This document shows, one piece after another, positions 45,248 to 54,139 of a DNA stretch of 64,000 nucleotides (position 1 is its first letter; the number at the start of each line of letters is the position of its first letter). The position numbers and the translations under genes are program-made. The DNA is taken from NCBI RefSeq assembly GCF_008801935.1, contig NZ_VZOT01000005.1, forward strand, positions 248,001 through 312,000, given 5' to 3'. A model generated the notes under the pieces. That model was not told the origin of the DNA, did no database searches, and saw only the letters and a program-made list of their open reading frames with translations. Source of the DNA: Comamonas kerstersii. GTDB lineage: Bacteria > Pseudomonadota > Gammaproteobacteria > Burkholderiales > Burkholderiaceae_C.

Positions 45248-46366
45248 ATGCCCCGTCCGATTCTTGCCACCATCCACCCTCAAGCGTTACGTCACAACCT
45301 CGAGCAAGTGCGCAAGGCGGCCCCGGACGCCAAGCTGATGTGCATGGTCAAGGCCAATGCCTACGGCCACGGGCTGGAACATGCCTTTGCCGGGCTGCGC
45401 GCCGCCGATGGTTTTGCGGTGCTGGAAATTGCGGAAGCACAGCGCCTGCGCGCCATGGACTGGCGTGGCCCCATCCTGCTGATTGAAGGCGTGTTTGAGC
45501 CGCGCGATTTGGAGATGTGCTCCCGCCTGGGCCTGTGGCACACCGTGCACTGCGACCGCCAGATCGACTGGCTGGCTGCGCACAAGACCCAGGTGCCACA
45601 CCGCGTGTTCCTCAAGATGAACAGTGGCATGAACCGCCTGGGCTTCACGCCCGAGCGCTTTCGCAGTGCCTATGCGCGCCTCAATGCGCTGACGCAGGTG
45701 GAGGAAATCTCCTTCATCACCCACTTCAGCGATGCCGATGGTCCCCGTGGCACGGCCCACCAGCGTGCGGTGTTTGAGCGTGCTACGCACGATCTGCCCG
45801 GCGAGCGCACGCTGTGCAACAGCGCGGCATCGCTGCTGGAAGCCTCGGACGAACACCTGCGTGGCGACTGGGTGCGCCCCGGCATCGTGCTGTTTGGCAG
45901 CTCGCCCGACTATCCTGCACACACCGCGCAGCAATGGAACCTGCAGCCCGCCATGACGCTCAGCGCCCAGGTGATTGGCACGCAGCAGCTGCAGGCGGGT
46001 GACACCGTGGGCTATGGCTCCACCTTTACTGCCACCGAACCCATGCATATCGGCGTGGTCTCCTGCGGCTATGCCGACGGCTATCCACGCCTGTGCGGCA
46101 CGGGCACGCCGGTGCTGGTCAACGGTGTGCGCACGCGTCTGCTGGGCCGTGTGAGCATGGACATGCTGTGCGTGGACCTCACACCCGTGCCCGGCGCGGG
46201 TCTGGGCAGCGAGGTCGTGCTGTGGGGCAAGTCGCCCAGGACCGGCGCCATGCTGTCGATCGACGAAGTGGCTGCCGCCGCAGGCACTGTGGGCTATGAG
46301 CTGATGTGTGCAGTGGCAGCACGCGTGCCCATGGTGAATGACGAAGAAGCAACGCCACGCAAATAA
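45248..46366 (+). CDS. alr: Alanine racemase
   Basis: A 372-residue PLP enzyme that makes D-alanine for peptidoglycan. The PLP lysine is in MVKANAYGHGLE (Lys35). The second catalytic residue, Tyr, is in VGYGSTF near 256. FLKMNSGMNRLGF near 125 and LGRVSMDMLCVDLT near 300 are also standard. The start at ATG 45248 gives usual length; the frame stays open upstream without a good start signal. An AGCGCT dyad lies just after the stop, between alr and radA. Confidence 0.95.
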   Translation: MPRPILATIHPQALRHNLEQVRKAAPDAKLMCMVKANAYGHGLEHAFAGLRAADGFAVLEIAEAQRLRAMDWRGPILLIEGVFEPRDLEMCSRLGLWHTVHCDRQIDWLAAHKTQVPHRVFLKMNSGMNRLGFTPERFRSAYARLNALTQVEEISFITHFSDADGPRGTAHQRAVFERATHDLPGERTLCNSAASLLEASDEHLRGDWVRPGIVLFGSSPDYPAHTAQQWNLQPAMTLSAQVIGTQQLQAGDTVGYGSTFTATEPMHIGVVSCGYADGYPRLCGTGTPVLVNGVRTRLLGRVSMDMLCVDLTPVPGAGLGSEVVLWGKSPRTGAMLSIDEVAAAAGTVGYELMCAVAARVPMVNDEEATPRK

Positions 46367-46462
46367 AAAAGAGAGCTGCTTGCACTGAATTGATAAGGTT
46401 TTCAGATACTTTTGTATCTGAAAACCAGTCAATACAAACGCTAGGCGCTCTGCTTTTGATAG
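46366..46462. repeat. AGCGCT-type interspersed dyad repeat, copy 6
   Basis: AGAGCTGCTTGCACT and ACGCTAGGCGCTCT degenerate outer arms flank a perfect inner hairpin, GGTTTTCAGATAC and GTATCTGAAAACC. It directly follows the alr stop. Confidence 0.75.
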
Positions 46463-46526
46463 ATGCCTCCACGGCCATTGCAGGTGCTCGCAGCAGCCAG
46501 CCAGGCTGCGCCGATATAGTCATGCC

Positions 46527-47912
46527 ATGGCCAAAGAGAAAACCATCTACACCTGCAATGAATGTGGCGGCACCTCGCCGCGCTGGCTGGGCAAGTGCCC
46601 CAGCTGCGGCGCCTGGAACAGCCTGATCGAAAGCGTGCCGGAGGCGGCGTCTGGCGGCAAGAACCGCCTCAGCGCACCACAGGGCTATGCGGGCATGGCT
46701 AACGCCCAGCCCGTCACACCGTTGCACGCCATTGATGCGCAGGATGTGGCACGTACGCCCAGCGGTATTGAGGAGCTGGACCGCGTGCTTGGCGGCGGCG
46801 TGGTCGAAGGCGGTGTGGTGCTCATTGGCGGCGACCCCGGCATCGGCAAATCCACGCTGCTGCTGCAGGCCATGGATGCGCTGCAGCGCGCAGGCTTGCC
46901 CACGCTGTATGTGACCGGTGAAGAAAGCGGCTCTCAGGTCGCGCTGCGCTCGCGTCGGCTGGGCATTGATGGCAGCCTGGTCAACCTGCTGGCAGAAATT
47001 CAGCTGGAAAAAATCCTCGCCACGGTGGACGCCGTGCAGCCTGCGGTGGTGGTGATTGACTCCATCCAGACCATGTACTCCGACCAGCTCAGCAGCGCGC
47101 CCGGCTCGGTGGCCCAGGTGCGCGAATGCGCCGCGCATCTGACGCGCATGGCCAAGAGCACGGGTATTACGGTGATTCTGGTCGGCCACGTCACCAAGGA
47201 AGGCGCACTGGCCGGCCCCCGTGTGCTGGAGCATATGGTGGACACCGTGCTGTACTTCGAGGGCGACACGCACAGCCCGCACCGGCTGATCCGCGCCATC
47301 AAGAACCGCTTTGGCGCGGTGAACGAAATCGGCGTGTTCGCCATGACCGAAAAGGGCCTCAAAGGCGTGAGCAACCCCAGCGCCATCTTTCTGAGTCAGC
47401 ACACCGAGCCCGTGCCTGGCAGCTGCGTAATGGTCACGCTGGAAGGCACGCGCCCGCTGCTGGTGGAAATCCAGGCACTGGTGGACAGCGCTGGCCCCGC
47501 GCCGCGCCGCCTGTCTGTGGGTCTGGACCGCGATCGCCTGGCCATGCTGCTGGCCGTGCTCAACCGCCATGCAGGCGTGGCCTGTGCGGATCAGGATGTG
47601 TTCGTCAACGCCGTAGGCGGCGTGCGCATTGGCGAGCCTGCGGCCGACTTGGCGGTGATGCTGTCCATCACCTCCAGCCTGCGCGGCAAGGCATTGCCCA
47701 GGGGCTTTGTGGCCTTTGGTGAAGTGGGTCTGGCAGGCGAAGTACGCCCTGCGCCGCGCGGGCAGGACCGCCTCAAGGAAGCTGCCAAGCTCGGCTTTAC
47801 CGTGGCCATCGTGCCCAAGGCCAATGCACCCAAGAAGCCGATTGCGGGGCTGACCATCCATGCGGTCGAGCGTGTGGATGAGGCCATGCAGGTGGCGCGT
47901 GGGCTGGATTAG
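46527..47912 (+). CDS. radA: DNA repair protein RadA
   Basis: A 461-residue RecA-like helicase that drives branch migration in recombination. Domains in order: C4 zinc finger CNECGGTSPRWLGKCPSCGAWN near 10-31, Walker A GGDPGIGKST near 101-110, KNRFG near 258-262, and a C-terminal Lon-like domain with RGFVAFGEVGLAGEVRPAPRG near 395-415. All are intact. It follows alr by 160 bases, with an AGCGCT dyad between, so they may not be co-transcribed. Confidence 0.96.
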   Translation: MAKEKTIYTCNECGGTSPRWLGKCPSCGAWNSLIESVPEAASGGKNRLSAPQGYAGMANAQPVTPLHAIDAQDVARTPSGIEELDRVLGGGVVEGGVVLIGGDPGIGKSTLLLQAMDALQRAGLPTLYVTGEESGSQVALRSRRLGIDGSLVNLLAEIQLEKILATVDAVQPAVVVIDSIQTMYSDQLSSAPGSVAQVRECAAHLTRMAKSTGITVILVGHVTKEGALAGPRVLEHMVDTVLYFEGDTHSPHRLIRAIKNRFGAVNEIGVFAMTEKGLKGVSNPSAIFLSQHTEPVPGSCVMVTLEGTRPLLVEIQALVDSAGPAPRRLSVGLDRDRLAMLLAVLNRHAGVACADQDVFVNAVGGVRIGEPAADLAVMLSITSSLRGKALPRGFVAFGEVGLAGEVRPAPRGQDRLKEAAKLGFTVAIVPKANAPKKPIAGLTIHAVERVDEAMQVARGLD

Positions 47913-48103
47913 ACTCGCTCCGCAACCCTGGGTACGTCGTTGCTCAGCCTTGTCGTACGTGTTGTACTGCCTGCGGCTTCGCGCCTCGTCTCCAACGTCA
48001 ACCTGCGGTTGACTGGGCAGCGTGAGCGGCTTTTAGTCCGGCTGGCTGTGGGATACGCACTGCCCACAAAACAGGCAGCCTCCTCCCATAAGAGAATGAC
48101 AGC
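47913..48103. other. Intergenic stretch with palindromes after radA
   Basis: 191 bases with no supportable gene. GTCAACC-TGC-GGTTGAC (47998-48014) is a perfect dyad, and GTACGT/ACGTAC-like motifs occur between 47932 and 47962. A minus-strand frame through it ends LETRREAAG, a string I associate with hypothetical proteins from related genomes, so this may be an interspersed repeat. Confidence 0.4.
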
Positions 48104-48535
48104 ATGAATGCGCGCAACGTAATGATCCCCCTGGGCCTGCTGGCCCTGCTGTACCTGGCCTATGACTCGCTGGGCTGGAAGGGCGTCGCCGCCGTGGGCG
48201 GCGGTATTCTCATGTGGCTGCTGCTGCACTTCACGCGGCTGATGACCGTCATGCGCCGCGCGGCGGAGCGCCCCATCGGCTATGTCGGCAGCGCCGTGAT
48301 GCTCAACGCCAAGCTCAAGCCCAAGGTCAACCTGATGCATGTGGTGGCCCTGACCCGCTCGCTGGGTGAGCGCCTGTCCGAAGAGGGGCAGGACCCGGAG
48401 ATCTACCGCTGGACCGATGGCACGGATTCGCACGTGACCTGCGAGTTCGTGAACGGTCGGCTGGTCAAGTGGACGCTGGTGCGTCCGCAGAAATCTGAAA
48501 CCCAGGCTCCTCAGTCACCGACGGTGGCAAGCTAA
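48104..48535 (+). CDS. Conserved-looking two-helix membrane protein, unknown
   Basis: A 143-residue protein. Two hydrophobic helices at the N-terminus (VMIPLGLLALLYLAYDSL and GVAAVGGGILMWLLLHFTRL) precede a soluble part with GYVGSAVMLNAKLKPKVNLMHVVALTRSLGERL and an acidic-polar region ending in THV-like CEFVNGRLVKWTLVR. I do not recognise the family. It resembles membrane-anchored small proteins of Burkholderiales that are sometimes labelled glycerate kinase-like, without support. A terminator follows, so it is monocistronic. Confidence 0.75.
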   Translation: MNARNVMIPLGLLALLYLAYDSLGWKGVAAVGGGILMWLLLHFTRLMTVMRRAAERPIGYVGSAVMLNAKLKPKVNLMHVVALTRSLGERLSEEGQDPEIYRWTDGTDSHVTCEFVNGRLVKWTLVRPQKSETQAPQSPTVAS

Positions 48536-48561
48536 GCTTTAGAATCCCTCACAGACGGAAG

Positions 48562-48584
48562 GCTGGCTCCGGGCCAGCTTTTTA
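48562..48584 (+). terminator. Terminator after the two-helix membrane protein gene
   Basis: GCTGGC-TCCGG-GCCAGC hairpin followed by TTTTT, 27 bases past the stop. Confidence 0.85.
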
Positions 48585-48651
48585 TTCAGATTTGAACTGC
48601 AAGCAGCCTGCACGCACAGGCTGCCTTCCACCTGTGAGAGAGACACCCACC

Positions 48652-48861
48652 ATGAGTACCACTGCCATCGTCGAACTGACTGCCAAAGACCTGAACCAGC
48701 AAGGCGGCGTCTACTGCCCCAGCCCCAAGGCAGACATGCAGCTGTGGAATGGCCACCCCAAGGTCTATATCGATGTGGCCCACCACGGCGAAGGCAAGTG
48801 CCCCTACTGCGGCACGGTCTATAAGCTCAAGGCCGGGGAAGTGTTTGCCGGTGGGCATTGA
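48652..48861 (+). CDS. zf-CHCC zinc-finger protein
   Basis: A 69-residue protein of the zf-CHCC family (related to the NDUFS6 zinc-binding fold). The metal ligands are visible as Cys in VYCPSPKADMQLW, His in WNGHPKVYIDV, and CPYC near the end. The family role is unknown in bacteria. The start at ATG 48652 gives typical length. It lies nine bases before a glycosyltransferase gene, which suggests one transcript with the LPS group. Confidence 0.88.
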   Translation: MSTTAIVELTAKDLNQQGGVYCPSPKADMQLWNGHPKVYIDVAHHGEGKCPYCGTVYKLKAGEVFAGGH

Positions 48862-48870
48862 GTAATTTGC

Positions 48871-49785
48871 ATGACCAGCTCTATTGCGACGACGAACGAA
48901 CTGCAGGACAGCGCTCTTTTGGAGCGCTGTCCTGCTTTGGCACAGATCACGGCAGTGATCGTCACCTACAACAGTGCGCACTGTGTGCCGGATCTGTCAC
49001 GTCAGCTCAGGGGCTGGCCCCATGTCATCGTGGTCGACAACGGCAGCGCCGATGACACCGTGGTGCAGGTGCACAGTCAGCTGCCGCAGGCACAGGTCAT
49101 TGCCTTGCCGGAGAACCAAGGCTTTGGTTTTGCCAACAATCGTGGTTTTGCGGCTGCATCCACGCCGTTCTGCCTGATGATCAATCCCGACTGTGGTCTG
49201 CGTGCGGAGCATGCACAGGCACTGTGGGAGACGGCGCAGCAATGGCCAGATGCGGCGATTGTGGTGCCTCAGCTGACCGGCAATGATGGTCGCCCACAGC
49301 TGAACTACGGCTGGATTCGCCACTGGTGGTCATCCCGAGGACCAGCGGCCGAGGGTGTGAGCTGTGTGGGCAATGCCTGTGGCGCAGCCATGCTGCTGCG
49401 GCTGGCGAATCAGCCACGTGACGGCTGGTTTGATGAGCGATTTTTTCTCTACTACGAGGACGAAGACATGTGCCTGCGCCTGCTGCAGGAGCACAAGCCT
49501 GTGCTGCTTCAGCCTGCCGTGCATGTGGCGCACTCCAACCGTGGTTCGGTGCGTGGGCCCCGCCCTTGGCGAGTGGAATACGGGCGCGGTTACCACCATG
49601 CACGCTCCAAAGTGCTGTTTACAGCCAAGCATGCTGGGGCGCAGGCGGCGCGCAAGCACCGCATGAAGTCTTTGAGTGGAGCCGTGGCCCTGCTGGCCCT
49701 GCGTTTGCTTGCACCATCACCCAAGCACCTGGCGCGGCTGTGGGGGCGCATTCGCGGGCTGTGCAGCGCCTCCACCACGTACTAA
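48871..49785 (+). CDS. Family 2 glycosyltransferase, rhamnosyltransferase-like
   Basis: A 304-residue GT-A-fold glycosyltransferase (GT2). The nucleotide-sugar region ITAVIVTYNSAHCVPDL near 26 and HVIVVDNGSADDTV near 51 are followed by LMINPDCGLR (metal-binding Asp) near 101. DERFFLYYEDEDMCLRL near 187 is the acceptor-side acidic motif (ED). Such enzymes build LPS core or O-antigen. It belongs to an operon with another GT2 and a WaaL-like ligase. Confidence 0.9.
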   Translation: MTSSIATTNELQDSALLERCPALAQITAVIVTYNSAHCVPDLSRQLRGWPHVIVVDNGSADDTVVQVHSQLPQAQVIALPENQGFGFANNRGFAAASTPFCLMINPDCGLRAEHAQALWETAQQWPDAAIVVPQLTGNDGRPQLNYGWIRHWWSSRGPAAEGVSCVGNACGAAMLLRLANQPRDGWFDERFFLYYEDEDMCLRLLQEHKPVLLQPAVHVAHSNRGSVRGPRPWRVEYGRGYHHARSKVLFTAKHAGAQAARKHRMKSLSGAVALLALRLLAPSPKHLARLWGRIRGLCSASTTY

Positions 49786-49800
49786 TTCAACGGAATCAAG

Positions 49801-50574
49801 ATGGCCAGACTGACCATTGGCATCCTCACCATGAATGAGGAACGGCGTATTGCTGCATGCATTGATAGTGCAGCATTCGCAGATCAAATCATTGTGGTGG
49901 ACAGTGGCAGCAGTGACGCCACCGTGGATATCGCCAGAGCCAAGGGGGCAGAGGTTTACATTCATGCGGACTGGCAAGGCTTTGCTGTGCAGCGCAACCG
50001 TGTACTGCAGCACGCGAATGGAGACTGGATTTTCTTTCTGGATGCGGACGAACAACTTACGCCGGAACTGGCAGCAGAAATTCGAGGCGTGGTGGACGCA
50101 GACCAGGATGCTGTATGGGAAGTCGTCTGGGAAGAGATCGCCTATGGCCAGTCACTGGCGCGCATGAGTGGCGGTGGCGGTGTGATGCGCCTGTTTCCTC
50201 GAAGATTGCTGCTGGGCTTCGAAGGGGTGGTTCACGAGGGAGCACGCCTGATTCGGGAGGGCGTGCTACAGCGTCAACTGAGCCATCGGTTGCCCCATTA
50301 TTCGCGTGAAACGATTTACGGCAGTCTGGTCAAGCTGGCTCAGTATGTGCAGCTCGGAGCCATGAAGCGCCATGCCCAAGGGAAACGCGGTGGTGTGCTG
50401 CGAGGTTTAGCTTCCGGTATTGCCAATTTCTCTCGTGTTTATTTTTTCCGGCGTGCATTTCTATGTGGAAGAGCCGGATTTTTGATCAGCTTGTTTGTTG
50501 GTCTGGAATGTTTCTTTCGCTATGTCGCTCTGGAAACAGATCAAGCACAGCTGCAGGAAACTAAGAAACGTTAA
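49801..50574 (+). CDS. Family 2 glycosyltransferase, WaaE/KdtX-like
   Basis: A 257-residue GT2 enzyme of the WaaE/KdtX group, which adds sugars to inner LPS core. LTIGILTMNEERRIAACIDS near 4, IIVVDSGSSDATV near 30, DWIFFLDADEQLTPEL near 75 (DxD metal site) and RLFPRRLLLGFEGVVHE near 130 are present. The C-terminal region has a hydrophobic stretch that may touch the membrane. It begins 15 bases after the first GT2 and ends two bases before the ligase gene. Confidence 0.9.
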   Translation: MARLTIGILTMNEERRIAACIDSAAFADQIIVVDSGSSDATVDIARAKGAEVYIHADWQGFAVQRNRVLQHANGDWIFFLDADEQLTPELAAEIRGVVDADQDAVWEVVWEEIAYGQSLARMSGGGGVMRLFPRRLLLGFEGVVHEGARLIREGVLQRQLSHRLPHYSRETIYGSLVKLAQYVQLGAMKRHAQGKRGGVLRGLASGIANFSRVYFFRRAFLCGRAGFLISLFVGLECFFRYVALETDQAQLQETKKR

Positions 50575-50576
50575 CC

Positions 50577-51827
50577 ATGCATATTTCAAATAACGATTTT
50601 TCGCCGCAAAGCAACAGCAAATGCTTGATTGCTGCACTGAGTGTGCTGGTGCTGGCTTATTTCGCCTTCCCAGTGGCAATGGCCTTGGGTTATGTTTCCA
50701 TGGCCTTGGCATTTGTGCTGGGGCTGTTCGCGTGGAAGTCTTTGCGTGAATATGCCTATGTGCTGCGCAGTCCTTTGGTGATTGCGGCGTTGGGGCTCTA
50801 TGTATTGATGCTATTGGGGTGGGCCTATACACCAGCCCCCTTGGACGATGTCAGATTGCACTTCAGCAAATACGCCAAATTGCTGCTGGTGCCTGTATTT
50901 ATCCTGTTGCTTCAGAACGAAAAATGGCGTCAGCGCTGTGTGTATGCTTTTATGGCAGCCATGGGCTTTATTCTTGTTTCAGCATACGCCAATATTTTTT
51001 TCCAGCTTCCATGGTCCAGCACCCAGAATCTGGGCTGGGGGCAGGACCATACGGTCATTGGTGACTACATCACACAGAACATCATGATGGTGTTTTTTGC
51101 CATCTTGCTGCTCGAAAAAGCGGTGACCAGTAGCCATCGCATGGAGCAGGCATTTTTTGCCGCCAGTTTTGTGCTGGCGGTGCTGGTGGTGACCCATTTG
51201 TCCAATGGGCGGACGGGATATTTGCTGCTGATCGTTGCATTGGGCATGTATGCCTTGAAATGGGCCAGAGGCTGGAAGCAGTGGCTGACGATCGGTGTAG
51301 TGGCCTGTGTGATTGCTCTGAGTCTGGCCTCGTCTGAGCGCGTGCAGCATCGAGTGGAGCAGGCTGTGACTGAGCTGGAAAACAGCGACTCCATGGAAAT
51401 TACCAGCATTGGCGGACGGTATAACTTCTGGAAATACACGCTGCAGATGACACTGGAAAAGCCCTTGCAGGGTTGGGGAACCGGCAGCTATCACTCACAG
51501 TGGTGCGAGCACGTGACTGCGGATGGGTGGTGTGGCTTTGGTCGCTGGCACCCCCATAACCAGTACCTGTTTTTCTGGATGGAGCACGGCCTCCTCGGTC
51601 TTGCTTTGTTCGTGCTCTTTGTGGTGTCTCCGATCTGGATGACACGCAAAATGCCAGATTCACCGCGTCGGATAGCATGGTGCTTCTCGGCGCTGTTTGC
51701 TGTCAACAGTCTGATCAATGCATCGCTGTTCAGCGCTCGGGAAAGTCACTTTTTTGTGATGATGACGTGCTTGGCGTGTGCTGGGATTGTCCTGCAGTCA
51801 GTCCGCAGCAGCCAGCAGCCCACATAA
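50577..51827 (+). CDS. O-antigen ligase-like (WaaL/Wzy) membrane protein
   Basis: A 416-residue membrane protein with about eleven helices and a large periplasmic loop, fitting the Wzy_C/WaaL family. The loop holds KPLQGWGTGSYHSQW and WHPHNQYLFFWMEHGLLGLALF, where the His of PHNQYL is a family mark. It would ligate O-antigen or polymer to lipid A-core at the outer face of the inner membrane. Base use is more AT-rich than in most neighbours. It is the last gene of the operon and has a perfect terminator hairpin after it. Confidence 0.88.
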   Translation: MHISNNDFSPQSNSKCLIAALSVLVLAYFAFPVAMALGYVSMALAFVLGLFAWKSLREYAYVLRSPLVIAALGLYVLMLLGWAYTPAPLDDVRLHFSKYAKLLLVPVFILLLQNEKWRQRCVYAFMAAMGFILVSAYANIFFQLPWSSTQNLGWGQDHTVIGDYITQNIMMVFFAILLLEKAVTSSHRMEQAFFAASFVLAVLVVTHLSNGRTGYLLLIVALGMYALKWARGWKQWLTIGVVACVIALSLASSERVQHRVEQAVTELENSDSMEITSIGGRYNFWKYTLQMTLEKPLQGWGTGSYHSQWCEHVTADGWCGFGRWHPHNQYLFFWMEHGLLGLALFVLFVVSPIWMTRKMPDSPRRIAWCFSALFAVNSLINASLFSARESHFFVMMTCLACAGIVLQSVRSSQQPT

Positions 51828-51829
51828 AT

Positions 51830-51861
51830 AAAAAAGCCAAGTGCATGCACTTGGCTTTTTT
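51830..51861. terminator. Bidirectional terminator between WaaL-like gene and xthA
   Basis: AAAAAA, then the perfect palindrome GCCAAGTGCATGCACTTGGC, then TTTTTT. It can end both converging transcripts. Confidence 0.95.
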
Positions 51862-51865
51862 ACTT

Positions 51866-52678
51866 TTACAGCTTCATCTCATACCCCACCGTCATCGGCG
51901 CATGGTCTGAGAATTTCTCGCCCTTGTAGATGGACTCCTCCCGTGCCAGGGCAGCGATGGCTGGGGTGGCGAGGTGGTAGTCCAGGCGCCAGCCCACGTT
52001 GTTTGCATAGGCCTGGCCGCGGTTGCTCCACCATGTGTAGCACTCGTCCGTGGTGTCGGGCTTGAGGCAGCGGTAGACATCCTTGATGCCTCCGTTTTCG
52101 TTATCGGCCAGCAGCATGTCCATCCAGGCGCGTTCTTCGGGGGTGAAGCCGCTGTTCTTCTGGTTGCTGCGCCAGTTTTTCAGGTCTTCCTTGCGGTGGG
52201 CAATGTTGATGTCACCGCACAGCACAAACTCGCGTTCGCCTTTCAGGCGCATCAAGTGGGCGTGCATCTTGGCCAGAAAGCGGAACTTGGCGGCCTGGCG
52301 GTCTTCGCCGGAGGAGCCGCTGGGAAAGTAGCTGCTGATGATGGAGAACTTGCGGGTGGGCGTATCAAAGCGCGCCTCCACGTATCGTCCTTCGGCATCG
52401 AACTCTTCAGGGTCAAAGCCTGCAATCACATCGCTGGGCTCGTGGCGGCTGTAGATGCCCACGCCCGAGTAGCCGCGCTTTTGCGCAAAATGGAAGACGC
52501 CTGGCATGCCTGCCAGGGAGTCAAACTTGTCGGCGATATCCGCAGCTTGGGCCTTGACCTCTTGCACGCAAATACAATCCGGGCCGGTCGCAGCGATCCA
52601 GTCCTCCACACCCTTGGAAGCGGCAGAACGAATGCCGTTGAGGTTGAGGCTGGTCAATTTGAAAAGGGAAGCATCCAT
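51866..52678 (-). CDS. xthA: Exodeoxyribonuclease III
   Basis: A 270-residue AP endonuclease/exonuclease of the XthA family that repairs abasic sites. LTSLNLNGIRSA near 8, ICVQEVKAQ near 38 (Glu, metal), KRGYSGVGIY near 68, LCGDINIAHR near 151 and the C-terminal SDHAPMTVGY (Asp-His catalytic pair) are all present. ATG 52678 is the best start in this frame. It overlaps the ATG of divergent pyrE, so its ribosome site must lie in pyrE coding sequence. The visible upstream sequence has no strong Shine-Dalgarno. Confidence 0.94.
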   Translation of the reverse strand: MDASLFKLTSLNLNGIRSAASKGVEDWIAATGPDCICVQEVKAQAADIADKFDSLAGMPGVFHFAQKRGYSGVGIYSRHEPSDVIAGFDPEEFDAEGRYVEARFDTPTRKFSIISSYFPSGSSGEDRQAAKFRFLAKMHAHLMRLKGEREFVLCGDINIAHRKEDLKNWRSNQKNSGFTPEERAWMDMLLADNENGGIKDVYRCLKPDTTDECYTWWSNRGQAYANNVGWRLDYHLATPAIAALAREESIYKGEKFSDHAPMTVGYEMKL

Positions 52679-53375
52679 GTCTATCAGTGGCGCGCAGCAG
52701 GAACAGAACACTCAACTGGCGCAGGAATTTGTGCAGTTCGCCGTGCAATCCGGCGTATTGCGTTTTGGGGAGTTCAAGACCAAGGCCGGGCGTATGAGCC
52801 CTTATTTTTTCAATGCCGGCTTGTTCGATGACGGCGCCAAGATGGCACGTTTGGCTGAATTCTATGCAAAAGCCATTGTGGCCAGTGGCATGGAGTTTGA
52901 TATGGTCTTTGGCCCAGCCTACAAGGGCATCCCTCTGGCCGCTACCGTGGCGGTGGAGCTGGCGCGCATGGGCAAGAACGTGCCCTTTGCCTACAACCGC
53001 AAGGAAGCCAAGGACCATGGCGAGGGCGGCACGCTGGTCGGCGCGCCCATCCAGGGCCGTGTACTCATCATTGACGATGTGATGAGCGCGGGCACGGCAG
53101 CGCGTGAATCCATTGCCTTGATCCAGGCTGCGGGGGCTACGCCACACGCCGTGGCGATTGCGCTGGACCGCCAGGAGAAAGCCACCGAGAATGGCAAGGA
53201 TGTGGACCACAGCGCCGTGCAGTACGTGCGCAACCAGCTGGGTCTGCAAGTCTGCGCGATTGCCAATCTGTCGGACTTGCTGGCCTACCTGGAGGCCCGA
53301 GGGGGCGAAGGAGAGATGGCGCAGCACCATGAGCGCGTGCTGGCCTATCGCCAGCGCTATGGAGTCAATGATTAA
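52677..53375 (+). CDS. pyrE: Orotate phosphoribosyltransferase
   Basis: A 232-residue enzyme of pyrimidine synthesis that couples orotate to PRPP. The PRPP loop is VLIIDDVMSAGTA near 122-134. GRMSPYFFNAGLFDDG near 39, GPAYKGIPLAATVAVEL near 78 and FAYNRKEAKDHGEGGTLVG near 102 are typical. Start ATG 52677 follows AAGGGAAG, which lies inside xthA. The two starts overlap at CATG. Confidence 0.96.
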   Translation: MSISGAQQEQNTQLAQEFVQFAVQSGVLRFGEFKTKAGRMSPYFFNAGLFDDGAKMARLAEFYAKAIVASGMEFDMVFGPAYKGIPLAATVAVELARMGKNVPFAYNRKEAKDHGEGGTLVGAPIQGRVLIIDDVMSAGTAARESIALIQAAGATPHAVAIALDRQEKATENGKDVDHSAVQYVRNQLGLQVCAIANLSDLLAYLEARGGEGEMAQHHERVLAYRQRYGVND

Positions 53376-53465
53376 GAGTCTCTGACGGGAGAGGGCGGCA
53401 GGGGCGCAGCAGCGCTTTTGCCATATGGCCGTCAGTGGCTCTGCACACCACAACTATGACAAGCC

Positions 53466-54137
53466 ATGAAATTGGCCACACATCTGAGGCTCGCAATGGT
53501 GTTGAGTGCTGCGTGCTGTACTCCGCTGTGGGCACAGCCTCCGTCAGACAGCAATATCTACACCTGCATTGATGCATCCGGCGTGCGGATTACGTCCGAC
53601 CGCCTCATTCCCCAGTGCCAGGACCGCGAACAGCGCGTGCTGGGCCCCTCGGGCGTGGTGCGCCAGCGCATCGGTCCAGCCATGACGGAAGCCGAAATGG
53701 CGCAGCATCTTGAAGTACGCCGCCAGCAGCAGTTGGCGCAGCAGCGTGAAAAAGAAAAGCGCAAGGAGCAGCAGCGGCGCGATCAGGTGCTGCTGGCGCG
53801 CTACCCAGACCGTGCAGCCCACGACGCACAGCGCCGCCAGGGCATGCAGCAGCTGGAGGCATTGCTGGCCATGTCACGCCAGCGGCTGGAGGAGCTGCAG
53901 CAGCAGGAGCGCGAACTGCAGCAGGAACTGGAGTTCTACGCCAAAGACGCGTCCAAGACGCCTGCACGCCTGACAGCTCGCCTGCAGGATGTGCAGCGTG
54001 ATATTGCTGCACAGCAGGCGCAGATCGCTGCCTATGAAACAGACCAGCGCCGTATACACGCACGTTTTGACGAAGAGCTGCAGCGGCTGGAAATGCTCTG
54101 GCGCCAGCGTGCTGCAGCCAGTGCGGGGTCTGAGTAA
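53466..54137 (+). CDS. Exported DUF4124 protein with coiled coil
   Basis: A 223-residue secreted protein. The signal peptide MKLATHLRLAMVLSAACCTPLWAQ is followed by a DUF4124-type segment (NIYTCIDASGVRITSDRLIPQCQDREQRVLGPSG) with two Cys. The rest, about 75-215, is a Glu/Gln/Arg-rich coiled coil with long heptad runs. The function is unknown; DUF4124 proteins are common in betaproteobacterial periplasm. It lies downstream of pyrE by 90 bases. Confidence 0.85.
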   Translation: MKLATHLRLAMVLSAACCTPLWAQPPSDSNIYTCIDASGVRITSDRLIPQCQDREQRVLGPSGVVRQRIGPAMTEAEMAQHLEVRRQQQLAQQREKEKRKEQQRRDQVLLARYPDRAAHDAQRRQGMQQLEALLAMSRQRLEELQQQERELQQELEFYAKDASKTPARLTARLQDVQRDIAAQQAQIAAYETDQRRIHARFDEELQRLEMLWRQRAAASAGSE

Positions 54138-54139
54138 AA

